64,000 nt of DNA. Source: Sulfotelmatobacter sp963788225 (lineage in GTDB: Bacteria; Acidobacteriota; Terriglobia; Terriglobales; Acidobacteriaceae). Under the pieces are notes generated by a model, which made no database searches, was not told the origin of the DNA, and worked only from the letters and a program-made list of their open reading frames with translations. The position numbers and the translations under genes are program-made. Below are positions 55,675 through 64,000 of the stretch, one piece after another (the first letter of the stretch is position 1; the number at the start of each line of letters is the position of its first letter). The DNA is taken from contig CAWBGI010000003.1 of NCBI GenBank assembly GCA_963788225.1, positions 868,001-932,000 of the forward strand. The letters are read 5' to 3'.

Positions 55675-57444
55675 ATGCATCGTTGGTCAGAACTATTCAT
55701 TCCCACCCTGCGCGAAGCGCCGGCCGATGCTGAGGTCGCCAGCCACAAGTTCCTGGTGCGCGCGGGCTACATACGGCAACTGGCGGCGGGGATTTACTCG
55801 TATCTATTCCTGGGCAACCGCTCGTTCAACAAGATCACGGCCATCGTGCGCCAGGAGATGGACAAGATCGGCCAGGAATTTTTTCTGCCGGCGCTCCATC
55901 CCCGCGAACTTTGGGAGGCCAGTGGGCGAGCGGCTTTGATGGGCGACAACCTGTTCAAGCTGAAGGACCGCAAGGGTACCGACATGGTGCTGGGCATGAC
56001 CGAGGAAGAAGTGATGACCTCCATCGCTATAAAAGATCTGCGCAGCTACAAGCAGTTGCCGCAGATCTGGTACCAGATCGCTCCCAAGTTTCGCGACGAG
56101 CCGCGGCCGAGGTCCGGGCTGTTGCGCGTGCGCCAGTTCATGATGAAGGATTCGTATTCGTTCGACATTGACGCGGCCGGCCTGGATGTTTCGTACAAAA
56201 AACATTACGACGCTTACTGCCGCATTTTCGACCGCTGCGGATTGAAGTACATGGTGGTGGAGGCGGACTCGGGCGCGATGGGCGGCAAGGAATCGCACGA
56301 GTTCATGGTGAGAACTCCCGCGGGTGAAGATCAGATTGTGAGCTGCGATGGCTGCAACTACGCGGCGAACATGGAAAAAGCTACGTCGAAGCTGGAGGCA
56401 TGGGGAGATCTTGCTCCCGAAAGGGACGGCTCGCCGCTCGAAGTGCACACTCCGGGGCAGAAGACGATTGAAGATGTGGCGCGGTTTCTGGGAGTTTCGC
56501 CGAAGAACAAGATCAAGACGCTGGCACTGATGGCCGATGAGAAAGATGAAAAGACCGGCAAGACCCGGTCGCGGGCGATTGTCGCGCTCATGCGCGGCGA
56601 TCACCAGCTTAATGAGGCCAAGCTCAACGCAACCGTCGCAGTTGCGACACGGCCCATGGAGGAAACCGAGATCAAGGCGCTGTTCAAATCTCCAGCGGGA
56701 TATCTGGGGCCGATCGGGATTGAGTGGGCGAAGGACCTGAAGAAAGATGCTGCGCTTCCAGTGCTTCTCGTCGACAAAGCTCTCGAAGGCCGCGCGAATT
56801 TAATCGCGGGTGCAAATAAGGAAGACTATCACCTGAAGAATCTCACTCCGGGGAAGGATTTTCATCCCACGGCGTATGCCGATCTTCGTGCGGTCACGGC
56901 CGGCGAAGGTTGTCCGAATTGCGGCAACGCGCTGCGCATCGATACTGCGGTCGAGGTAGGCCACATCTTCAAGTTGGGCTACCGTTATTCGGAGTCCATG
57001 GGCGCGCGCGTGCTCGACAAGAACGGCAAGGAAGTCATGCCAATCATGGGCTGCTACGGCATTGGGATCGAGCGCATTCTCACCGCGGCGGTCGAGCAGA
57101 GCAACGACGAGAACGGCTTCTGGCTGCCGCCTTCGATTGCGCCGTTCGAAATTGTGGTCACTCCGGTCAACGTGAAGGATGAGAATCTGCTGCGTGCCGC
57201 AGTTGATCTCGCGAAGCGCCTCGACGCGGCGGGATTTGATGTGATCCTCGACGACCGCAACGAGCGGCCCGGAGTCAAGTTCAAAGATGCCGATTTGGTC
57301 GGTATCCCCTTTAGAATCACCGTCGGCAACAAAGTTACCGAAGGTACTGTGGAAGTGGTTCTACGCTCGACTCGGGAAGTGCGCGATGTTACGATCGCCG
57401 CAATAGTTGAATATTTTCAAGGAGTGCTGCCAGCCAGGGCCTGA
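55675..57444 (+). CDS. proS: Prolyl-tRNA synthetase (bacterial type, with editing domain)
   Basis: 589 residues. Class II motifs: motif 1 region (LRAGYIRQ-like VRAGYIRQLAAG), motif 2 QIAPKFRDEPRPRSGLLRVR with QFMMKDSYSFD, motif 3 GIGIERILTAAVEQ. The insertion editing domain (about 220-395) that clears mischarged Ala-tRNA-Pro is present, including RGDHQLNEAKL. C-terminal anticodon domain ILDDRNERPGVKFKDADLVG. Length is normal. Confidence 0.95.
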   Translation: MHRWSELFIPTLREAPADAEVASHKFLVRAGYIRQLAAGIYSYLFLGNRSFNKITAIVRQEMDKIGQEFFLPALHPRELWEASGRAALMGDNLFKLKDRKGTDMVLGMTEEEVMTSIAIKDLRSYKQLPQIWYQIAPKFRDEPRPRSGLLRVRQFMMKDSYSFDIDAAGLDVSYKKHYDAYCRIFDRCGLKYMVVEADSGAMGGKESHEFMVRTPAGEDQIVSCDGCNYAANMEKATSKLEAWGDLAPERDGSPLEVHTPGQKTIEDVARFLGVSPKNKIKTLALMADEKDEKTGKTRSRAIVALMRGDHQLNEAKLNATVAVATRPMEETEIKALFKSPAGYLGPIGIEWAKDLKKDAALPVLLVDKALEGRANLIAGANKEDYHLKNLTPGKDFHPTAYADLRAVTAGEGCPNCGNALRIDTAVEVGHIFKLGYRYSESMGARVLDKNGKEVMPIMGCYGIGIERILTAAVEQSNDENGFWLPPSIAPFEIVVTPVNVKDENLLRAAVDLAKRLDAAGFDVILDDRNERPGVKFKDADLVGIPFRITVGNKVTEGTVEVVLRSTREVRDVTIAAIVEYFQGVLPARA

Positions 57445-57481
57445 TATTGCGCCGCTGGCTGGGCGGCGTAGTTTCAAGCCT

Positions 57482-57832
57482 ATGGGAACTATTAAATTGC
57501 TGATTGGGTTTCTCGCGATCCTCTTGGTTGTGGTGTGCGCCTTTGAAGTTGTTCCGCCGATGATGGCCAACTACAGCTTTGCCGACGATCTCAGGAATGT
57601 TTCCCTGATGGATAGCGGCAACTTCCAGAAGACGGACGAAGACGTCCGCAACGATGTTATGCGCAAGGTCAAGGAACAAAACCTCCCGATCGAGCCCAAG
57701 CAGGTGACCGTCCAACGCATCAATACGCCCGGCTTGTCGGCTCTTTACATCGCAGCGGACTACTCCGTGACGATCAATCTGCCGGGTTATTCCTTCGACA
57801 TGCACTTCAATCCCAACACCGGAAACAAATAG
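57482..57832 (+). CDS. Single-pass membrane protein, DUF4845-like
   Basis: 116 residues from ATG 57482. One N-terminal helix (MGTIKLLIGFLAILLVVVCA) and a small extracytoplasmic domain (DDLRNVSLMDSGNFQKTDED, VTINLPGYSFDMHFNPNTG). Similar proteins are found beside signal peptidase genes elsewhere; no such gene is here. Confidence 0.6.
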   Translation: MGTIKLLIGFLAILLVVVCAFEVVPPMMANYSFADDLRNVSLMDSGNFQKTDEDVRNDVMRKVKEQNLPIEPKQVTVQRINTPGLSALYIAADYSVTINLPGYSFDMHFNPNTGNK

Positions 57833-57838
57833 AAAATC

Positions 57839-57922
57839 AGTGGTCAGTTCTCAGTGCCAGTAGAAGCGCGAACGGGATGATTACCGTCTGGACACTGACC
57901 ACTGGACACTGGACACTGTTCT
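57839..57922. repeat. Intergenic word-repeat hairpin, cagtggtcagt vocabulary
   Basis: Left arm cagtggtcagttctcagtg, ccag (57839-57861); right arm ctggacactgaccactgg, acactggacactg (57892-57922). Confidence 0.55.
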
Positions 57923-58146
57923 CTCAGCCAGTGACATTCGTAACCTTGCCGCCGCGTTACCTTCCTCCTAATATCGCCGATAGGTGAGAGTTTTCTCAGG
58001 GCCGCTGTGACTGGCGGGCGTCGCAGGGCGGCCGGTTCCAGAAGTATTCGAAATCAGAATTAATCGAGATCACGATCAATCGAAATCACGATTTGCGGCG
58101 TTTCCGAAAGCGCGATGCAGAAGTGAAACACAGCCGGAGGCAGTTC

Positions 58147-59439
58147 ATGACGATGCGAGGTCGAGCAGGATTGATGCTGATAGTGGCGCTGGCCCTGATG
58201 GGGCTAGCCAGCTGTGATCACTACATTTGCACCGCCGCGGCCAATTTTGGCAGTTCGACCTGCACGGCTTCAGGTGGAGGCCCCTCGCAGGGCGGAGGCG
58301 GTGGCACGACGAATGCGGCTTTCGTCTACGCCATAGACGAGGCCGGCAAGATCGACGGCTACACGTTGGATACCAGCGCTGGGACGTTCGCGGCTACTTC
58401 AAACTACACCCCGCCCACAGTCCCCACCAGCAACGGCGGCGTAGGCATGGTGGTCGCGCAAAAGCAATTCGTCTATGCGGGCTTCGGAAACGTAGGCGAG
58501 CTTTTTGGATGGTCGATTGACTCGTCGACCGGAGCCTTGACCCCCATAAGCGGCGTCAACCCGCTTTCCGCTCCGTTCCTGGCCAATTTTGGAGCAGGCG
58601 TAGGCCAGGCGAACATGATTACCAACCCCGCGGGCACGATGATTTTCATTTCCGACACCACTCAGAGTGGAATCTACGCATACACGATCGGCGGCGGCGG
58701 AAGCTTATCGCTGGTCGCTGGATCGCCTTTTGCACTTCCGTCCGGCTTCACGCCCATAAACCTGGCCACGGATGGGCAGGGGAAATACCTCTACGCGATC
58801 GACGGTAGCTACGACACGCATACGGGTTCGGAGATCGCGGCCTTTGTGATCGGCACGGGCGGTACGCTCGCCGCCGTGCCGGGCAGTCCGTTTCTCTTCC
58901 CCATGTGGCAGGTGCAAGGTGAGCCCACTGGGCACTATTTGATTGGAACGAGCGGCAACAGTGCCGCACCGGGGCTCACGAGTGGAAGGGACGATGACCA
59001 TCTGTACGTGTTTAGCATTACCACGTCGGGAGCGAATGCCGGCGTGATCGCGCAGGTAGGAGTGCCGGTCGCGACTACGTACTCACCCTTCAGCATCGCA
59101 GTGCAGTCGAACACCAACGGAAACCTGGTGTACTCCTTCAGCTTTAACGATACCGCCACCGGATTTAATGGCGTGGAGGGTTACGAGATCTCAAGCGGAG
59201 GAGCGCTCACCAAGCTTTCAGGATCGCCTTTCTCGAACGTGGCGGAAGGCACTTGGGGTCAGTTCGATCAAAGCGGCTCGTTTCTGTTCGTCTGGGGCAG
59301 CTTCTTCGATTTGGGCACCAACGCTCAGGTTACGCAGTTAGGCCCTGACGAGGTGGGTTCCGGCGGGCTTTTGACGCAACCGATATCCACGTTGACTTTG
59401 CCGACGGAAGGGTTCTGGGTGGTGACAGATCCGCGGTAA
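58147..59439 (+). CDS. Propeller lipoprotein (first of tandem pair)
   Basis: 430 residues from ATG 58147 (preceded by GGAGGCAGTTC). Lipoprotein signal RGRAGLMLIVALALMGLASC with the lipobox cysteine in LASC, then a conserved CDHYICTAAANFGSSTCTA segment and propeller-like repeats (VVAQKQFVYAGFGNVGELFG, MIFISDTTQSGIYAYTIGG, VYSFSFNDTATGFNGVEGYE). Surface or outer-membrane protein; lactonase-like fold, function unknown. Confidence 0.7.
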   Translation: MTMRGRAGLMLIVALALMGLASCDHYICTAAANFGSSTCTASGGGPSQGGGGGTTNAAFVYAIDEAGKIDGYTLDTSAGTFAATSNYTPPTVPTSNGGVGMVVAQKQFVYAGFGNVGELFGWSIDSSTGALTPISGVNPLSAPFLANFGAGVGQANMITNPAGTMIFISDTTQSGIYAYTIGGGGSLSLVAGSPFALPSGFTPINLATDGQGKYLYAIDGSYDTHTGSEIAAFVIGTGGTLAAVPGSPFLFPMWQVQGEPTGHYLIGTSGNSAAPGLTSGRDDDHLYVFSITTSGANAGVIAQVGVPVATTYSPFSIAVQSNTNGNLVYSFSFNDTATGFNGVEGYEISSGGALTKLSGSPFSNVAEGTWGQFDQSGSFLFVWGSFFDLGTNAQVTQLGPDEVGSGGLLTQPISTLTLPTEGFWVVTDPR

Positions 59440-59576
59440 GGCGGCCAGCGCAACCAGCGGCCACTGACTATTGGTGACAGCTCAGAGCGGCATCGTAGTT
59501 TCACATTGTTGAACCAAAACCGGATTTGGGAGTTGCCCAAAACGTGAGCGAGTAGAGAACGTCAGGGAGGCAGTTC

Positions 59577-60743
59577 ATGATGCGAGTTCGAGCAGGGCTG
59601 ATGCTGGTGGCAGCGGTGGCATTGATGGGCCTGGTCGGTTGCGGCCATTACATTTGCTCTAAAGGGGCCAATTTTGGCTCTTCCACCTGCACGACCACAG
59701 GTGGCGGTGGCGGCCTCAACGGTAACGGCATCGTCTATGAATACCTCCTGTCTGAGGTCGGCGCCTCGGATGGCATGGCCGCCGATATCCTGGACCTCAG
59801 CACGAATAGTTTCCAGGAGGCAACCGGCTTTACCGCTCCGCCGCTGCCTTCAACAATAGTTCCCGATGGCGGCACCGTGGTGGTAAATCTGTCCGGCCAG
59901 AAGTATCTCTACATTACATTCCACAACGGCACGGTTTACGGTTACTCCATCGACGGCGCGAGCGGCGCACTGACGACGGTGGCGAACGCCGTTTCTGCGG
60001 CTGGGGGAGACTCGATCGCAGCCACCCCTGCCGGGACTTTTCTGTTCGTAGGCGACTCCGCTACCGGCAATATTACCGTCTTCAGTATCAGCGCGACGGA
60101 TGGTTCATTAACCGAACTCGGATCTTTCGCATCGGGAATCGCTGTGGCGCAAATGGCCACCGATGGCGCTGGCAAATATCTCTACGCCACGACCGGCTCT
60201 GGCGGTGGTGCGAAGGTCGCAGCTTTTAGCATCGGAAGCGGCTTGACACCACTAACCAACAGCCCATTCAGTTTCAATTTCCCCGTGGCGAAGGTTCTGG
60301 GAGAGAACTCGGGCCGCTACTTGCTCGGAATCGATGGGATAACGGCCAATCTCTACGTGTTCACCCTCACTGCGGGAGTGCCTACAGCACCGGTTTCGCC
60401 GGTCGCCACAGCATCCCTTCCCGTGGACATTGCCGTGCACCCGAGTGGAACTTTCGTTTACACCTTTGACGGACTCAGCCTTCCCATGGAAGGCTATGGG
60501 TTCAACGCCTCCACGGGAGCTCTGACGGCCATCAGTAGTTCTCCCTTTACGGGCGTAAACCTGAATCAAGGCCAATTCGATCAAAGCGGCTTGTACCTGT
60601 TCGGCACTTCGCAGGGGACGCAAGTTGAGTTCGGTCCCTATGGAGTCGACACCGGGTCGGGTCTCATCTCTCCGCTCAGATACGCGCTGGGCGGATTTCC
60701 GGGCGGAAGCTTTGCTGTATCCGACTTGAACGACGCACCGTAG
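59577..60743 (+). CDS. Propeller lipoprotein (second of tandem pair)
   Basis: 388 residues, paralogue of the preceding gene: lipobox LVGC, the same CGHYICSKGANFGSSTC segment, and matching propeller repeats (QKYLYITFHNGTVYGYSIDG, GTFLFVGDSATGNITVFSIS, SGTFVYTFDGLSLPMEGYGF). The upstream GGGAGGCAGTTCATGA is nearly identical to that of its neighbour. The gene pair is a recent-looking duplication with coding and leader sequence conserved. Confidence 0.7.
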   Translation: MMRVRAGLMLVAAVALMGLVGCGHYICSKGANFGSSTCTTTGGGGGLNGNGIVYEYLLSEVGASDGMAADILDLSTNSFQEATGFTAPPLPSTIVPDGGTVVVNLSGQKYLYITFHNGTVYGYSIDGASGALTTVANAVSAAGGDSIAATPAGTFLFVGDSATGNITVFSISATDGSLTELGSFASGIAVAQMATDGAGKYLYATTGSGGGAKVAAFSIGSGLTPLTNSPFSFNFPVAKVLGENSGRYLLGIDGITANLYVFTLTAGVPTAPVSPVATASLPVDIAVHPSGTFVYTFDGLSLPMEGYGFNASTGALTAISSSPFTGVNLNQGQFDQSGLYLFGTSQGTQVEFGPYGVDTGSGLISPLRYALGGFPGGSFAVSDLNDAP

Positions 60744-60794
60744 TCTGAAAGGTTTTGCCGGCCCGAATTCCTCGGCTGGCGCTGTTGACGGCTT

Positions 60795-60830
60795 AGAGAC
60801 TCGCATGAACTGCGGGTCTCTTCTTGTTTG
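60795..60830 (+). terminator. Rho-independent terminator after the lipoprotein pair
   Basis: AGAGACTCGCA pairs with TGCGGGTCTCT (one wobble) around a five-base loop, followed by TCTTGTTT. Confidence 0.65.
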
Positions 60831-60979
60831 CAGGCACAGCGGTACAATAGTAGGTATCGCATCCAGACGCAGGCTATTGTTGAGAATGTGACTGGGGGAC
60901 AGTCAGGCGGTTCAAACCTTTTGACGCGTCTCATCGTCTGACCATAAGGGAGTTTTTCTGCGGGCGTGCAGTTCTAAAA

Positions 60980-63535
60980 GTGGCCATTAAGATCAAAATT
61001 CCGAAGAGTGGAAGCAAGGGTGGCAGGGGACGGCGCGGCCTCCCGCGCGACCCCGTGATTCGCGCCGCGCTGGTCGTCTTTCTGGTGGTAGCGATTGGCG
61101 TGGGCGGCTTCCTCTGCTACTTCTACATCAAATACGACCGTATTATCGAGCAACGCTTCCGGTCGCCAGTCTTCAGCAATTCGGCCAAAATTTACGCCCA
61201 GCCGCGGACCGTACGCGACGGCGAAAAGGCGGACGCCAGGGAAATCGCCGCCTCGCTGCGCCGCGCCGGCTATGCCGAGAAGGACGGCCAGCAGTCGCAA
61301 CTCGGCAACTTTCGCCTGATGAAAGATGGCATCGAAATCACTCCGGGCCCGGAGAGCTATCACAGCCCGGAAGCGGCGCGCATCGTTATCCAGGATGGAA
61401 AGGTGAGCCACATCACAAGCATGGGCAATGACCTTTTCGCCTACGAGTTGGAGCCGCAACTCGTGACTTCGCTGTTCGACTCCGAGCAGCGCTCCAAACG
61501 GCAAATCGTGAAGTACACCGACATCCCCAAAGTAATGGTCGATGCCGTGCTCGCCATCGAAGACCGGCGCTTCTTCGAGCACAGCGGGGTGAACTTCATC
61601 CGCATGGCTGAAGCCGGGTGGGTCGATCTGACGAAACAACGGCACGAGCAGGGCGGCTCGACCATCACCATGCAGCTCTCGCGCGGCTTTTTCCTGACGC
61701 CGGAAAAAACTATACGGCGCAAGCTCACCGAGATGCTCATAGCCGAAGAGCTCGAACAGAAGTTCAGCAAACAGCAGATATTCGAGTTCTACGCAAATTG
61801 GGTGAACCTTGGTCAGCGCGGATCATTCGCCATCAGCGGCTTTGCCGAAGCCTCGCGGGCGTACTTCAACAAGGACTTGAAGGACATCTCGCTGCCGGAA
61901 GCCGCATTGCTCGCCGGCATTATTCAAGGTCCGAGCCGGTTGTCGCCCTACCGCCATGCCGAGCGCGCCCTCGAGCGCCGCAACCTGGTGCTGGATATGA
62001 TGGTGGAAAACCACGCCATCACGCGGGAACAAGCCGATAAGGCCAAGGCCACACCGCTGAAGCTTGCGCCTCCGAACGTAGAAGCCAGCGACGCACCCTA
62101 CTTCGTCGATATGGTGCGCGACACGCTGATCAACAAGTTCAACGAGCACGATCTCAACGATCAGTCCTACCGCATTTACACCACGCTAGATCCTGACTTG
62201 CAGAAAGCGGCAGCGCAGGCGGTCGAGACCGGCATCAAGCTGGTGGACGAACAGGTCAAGAAGATGCGCACCAAGCGTGTAAGAGTCGGCAAGAAAGTGG
62301 AGACGACAGTGGCGCCGGGACCGCAAGCGCAGGTGGCGCTGGTCGCCCTCGACCCGCACACGGGTGCGGTGCTCGCTCTGGTAGGTGGAAGGGACTACGC
62401 CTGGAGCCAGTTGAATCACGCGGTAGCGAAGCGGCCAACTGGATCCATCTTCAAGCCCTTCGTGTATGCCGCGGCCATGAATACCGCACTCGATGGTTCA
62501 GCCACGGTGATCACGCCGGCCTCCACAGTAACCGACGCCCCCACCAGCTTCGCCTACGGAGACCAAATCTACGAGCCGCGCAACTACAAAGAGGAATACC
62601 ACGGCGACGTAACCCTGCGCTACGCGCTCGCCATGTCGCTGAACAATGCCACCGTCAAAGTGGCCGAGGAAGTGGGCTACGACAAAGTGGCGGACTTGGC
62701 CAAGTCGGCGGGAATCGTTTCGGTGAAGGCGACGCCGGCCATGGCGCTAGGCTCCTACGACGCTCCTCCTATCGAGATGGCTGCCGCCTACACATCATTC
62801 GCCAATAACGGCCTGCGTCTTTCTCCAATCCTGGTGAACTCGGTGCGGAACGCGCACGGCGACGTGATTGCGAATTATAAGACCGACCAGCGGCAGGTTC
62901 TCGATCCGCGCATCGCCTACGTCATGACCAGGATGATGGAGGGCGTAATCAACAACGGCCTGGGCTACACCGCGGTGCGCCTGCGCGGATTCACTTTGCC
63001 CGCCGCCGGCAAGACCGGCAGTTCGCACGATGGCTGGTTCGCCGGATACACATCGAATTTGCTGTGCGTGGTCTGGGTGGGTTACGACGATTACAGCGAT
63101 CTTCGCCTGAGCGGAGCCATGACGGCCGCCCCCATCTGGACCGAGTTCATGAAGAAGGCCTCCACTTTGCCGCAGTATTCCGACATGAAAACCTTCGCGC
63201 AACCCACGGGCGTCGTCGACGTGCAACTCGACAAGGCCACGAACCGCCTCGCGACGCCCACCTGTCCCGATGATTACGAAGCGGCCTTCGTAGCAGGTAC
63301 CGAGCCCCGCGAAACCTGCGACCAGCAAGGCGCAGTAGCAGGATTCTTCAACCGCCTCTTCGGCACCGGAGAGAAGCCCTTGCCTCCCAACTCGGCGAGT
63401 GCCCAAGAACCGCAAACCGCCGATCCGCAAAAGAAAAAAGGTTTCTTCGGCAAAATCGCAGGCATCTTCAAAGACGACAAATCGTCCCCACCATCCAAGC
63501 CGCCAGAAACCACCCAGCCGGCCGCCCCTCACTAA
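60980..63535 (+). CDS. mrcB: Bifunctional penicillin-binding protein (class A, PBP1b type)
   Basis: 851 residues, GTG start. N-terminal basic cytosolic segment, one membrane helix (VFLVVAIGVGGFLCYFYI), a UB2H-like domain (about 65-150), then the GT51 glycosyltransferase (VLAIEDRRFFEHSGVNFIRM, GGSTITMQLSRGFFLTPEKT). The transpeptidase follows (GSIFKPF with active serine, SLNNATV, GKTGSSHDGWF). Polymerises and cross-links peptidoglycan. Its C-terminus carries a low-complexity Pro/Lys tail (SSPPSKPPETTQPAA). Confidence 0.93.
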   Translation: MAIKIKIPKSGSKGGRGRRGLPRDPVIRAALVVFLVVAIGVGGFLCYFYIKYDRIIEQRFRSPVFSNSAKIYAQPRTVRDGEKADAREIAASLRRAGYAEKDGQQSQLGNFRLMKDGIEITPGPESYHSPEAARIVIQDGKVSHITSMGNDLFAYELEPQLVTSLFDSEQRSKRQIVKYTDIPKVMVDAVLAIEDRRFFEHSGVNFIRMAEAGWVDLTKQRHEQGGSTITMQLSRGFFLTPEKTIRRKLTEMLIAEELEQKFSKQQIFEFYANWVNLGQRGSFAISGFAEASRAYFNKDLKDISLPEAALLAGIIQGPSRLSPYRHAERALERRNLVLDMMVENHAITREQADKAKATPLKLAPPNVEASDAPYFVDMVRDTLINKFNEHDLNDQSYRIYTTLDPDLQKAAAQAVETGIKLVDEQVKKMRTKRVRVGKKVETTVAPGPQAQVALVALDPHTGAVLALVGGRDYAWSQLNHAVAKRPTGSIFKPFVYAAAMNTALDGSATVITPASTVTDAPTSFAYGDQIYEPRNYKEEYHGDVTLRYALAMSLNNATVKVAEEVGYDKVADLAKSAGIVSVKATPAMALGSYDAPPIEMAAAYTSFANNGLRLSPILVNSVRNAHGDVIANYKTDQRQVLDPRIAYVMTRMMEGVINNGLGYTAVRLRGFTLPAAGKTGSSHDGWFAGYTSNLLCVVWVGYDDYSDLRLSGAMTAAPIWTEFMKKASTLPQYSDMKTFAQPTGVVDVQLDKATNRLATPTCPDDYEAAFVAGTEPRETCDQQGAVAGFFNRLFGTGEKPLPPNSASAQEPQTADPQKKKGFFGKIAGIFKDDKSSPPSKPPETTQPAAPH

Positions 63536-63537
63536 TT

Positions 63538-63730
63538 TGTCATCCTAAGCGGAATTTGTCGCGCGCTAAAGCGCGCGACAATGAAGTCGAAGGATCCCTC
63601 TTGAGTTCGCAGTACCCGACTGCATCGAGGCATTCTCACAGGCTCGTCGATACGTCGCCTCACGGTCACGAGTGGGCCGGGTGCCCCAAGTCTCGCTTCC
63701 TTTGCGAGACCTGGGAATGACGTGGTCTTA
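63538..63730. repeat. TCATCCT-type repeat with perfect internal palindrome
   Basis: TCATCCTAAGCGGAA (63540 region) and GAAGTCGAAGGATCCC frame a perfect hairpin, TTGTCGCGCGC / GCGCGCGACAA with loop TAAA (63556-63581). A second palindrome gtctcgc/gcgagac lies near 63690-63712. Non-coding spacer after mrcB. Confidence 0.6.
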
Positions 63731-63739
63731 GATCAGCCT

Positions 63740-64000
63740 TTAATACTGCCAGTTAACGTTTACAGACCCTGTTCCACTGCAGGGAACTGTATACATGTGA
63801 TTCGAGCCGTTTTCCCAAACTACACTGCCGTTCGCTTGAATATCGATGAATTTGAACTGAATGTTCTGGCAGGCGGGAGCCGAAACATTCAGAAACCAGT
63901 TTGGATAATTGGGATCGAGCATGGGGCCAATTGCCGTGGAAAATGTCGTTCCCCAGTCTCCCAGTTCAACCGTGCTACCAGTCAGATAGATATAGTCCCC
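63740..64000 (-). CDS. C-terminus of a protein with a CBM20 starch-binding domain (partial)
   Basis: Open at the window edge; the frame continues upstream beyond 64000. It reads GDYIYLTGSTVELGDWG, NWFLNVSAPACQNIQFKFI and VVWENGSNHMYTVPCSG before the TAG/TAA stop at 63740. The pattern (LGDW, the conserved Trp, ENGSNH and TVP) is that of CBM20. The missing part is probably a glycoside hydrolase such as an amylase; this is inference. Confidence 0.8.
   Translation of the reverse strand, partial: GDYIYLTGSTVELGDWGTTFSTAIGPMLDPNYPNWFLNVSAPACQNIQFKFIDIQANGSVVWENGSNHMYTVPCSGTGSVNVNWQY

Overview
The window looks like chromosomal DNA of an Acidobacteriota (class Terriglobia, Koribacter-like). This is inferred from the mix of families: many TPR proteins and secreted beta-propellers, a DUF6599-type protein, an ABC-2 permease fused to an M1 aminopeptidase, DUF433/DUF5615 and VapBC modules, GC-rich codon use, and numerous intergenic palindromic repeats. 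No organism name can be proven from the sequence alone. There is no prophage, insertion sequence with a transposase, CRISPR array or rRNA operon; one tRNA (Thr, CGT) is present.

Layout. 0.5-9 kb (mostly minus strand): a frameshifted secreted protein, ROK glucokinase, mutM, two small proteins, an acyl-CoA dehydrogenase, a MerR/TPR protein, a YbiT-type ABC-F ATPase and a DUF5615/DUF433 toxin-antitoxin pair. 9.3-12.2 kb: the proton-translocating transhydrogenase operon pntA1-pntA2-pntB, broken by seven single-base insertions. 12.4-17.4 kb: a secreted propeller gene, then a compact cluster made of a short cysteine-containing peptide, an S26-type peptidase, an HPr-kinase-like protein, a PqqD-like chaperone and a SPASM radical-SAM enzyme. 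I read this as an uncharacterised RiPP (ribosomally made, modified peptide) pathway and regard it as the most interesting system here. 17.7-30.8 kb: secreted and membrane proteins, an EF-P homologue, tRNA-Thr, MscS, cell-wall enzymes (amidase, lytic transglycosylase), and holB and tmk separated by a vapBC module. 31-42.4 kb: metK, a giant membrane patatin, ahcY, and an ABC ATPase with its permease/M1 peptidase partner (seven frame breaks). 42.4-60.8 kb: propeller proteins, a RodZ-like protein, a GAF-GGDEF cyclase, an ion channel, kdsD, proS and two tandem propeller lipoproteins. 61-64 kb: a bifunctional penicillin-binding protein and the 3' end of a gene with a CBM20 starch-binding domain.

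Three sequence-level phenomena cut across the genes. (1) REPIN-like elements (two inverted short palindromes) sit inside the reading frames of mutM and kdsD and preserve frame. (2) About ten intergenic gaps hold long imperfect hairpins whose arms are built of repeated short words; three of them share one vocabulary. (3) Every resolvable frame break is a +1 insertion, clustered in a few genes. This pattern fits residual long-read assembly error at least as well as gene decay, so the broken genes should not be called dead without raw-read evidence.

Functional links: MetK and AhcY are two steps of the S-adenosylmethionine cycle. RodZ-like protein, PBP, amidase and lytic transglycosylase serve the cell wall. 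KdsD feeds Kdo/LPS synthesis. HolB and Tmk belong to replication and dTTP supply. The transhydrogenase would supply NADPH if its genes are intact in the organism.
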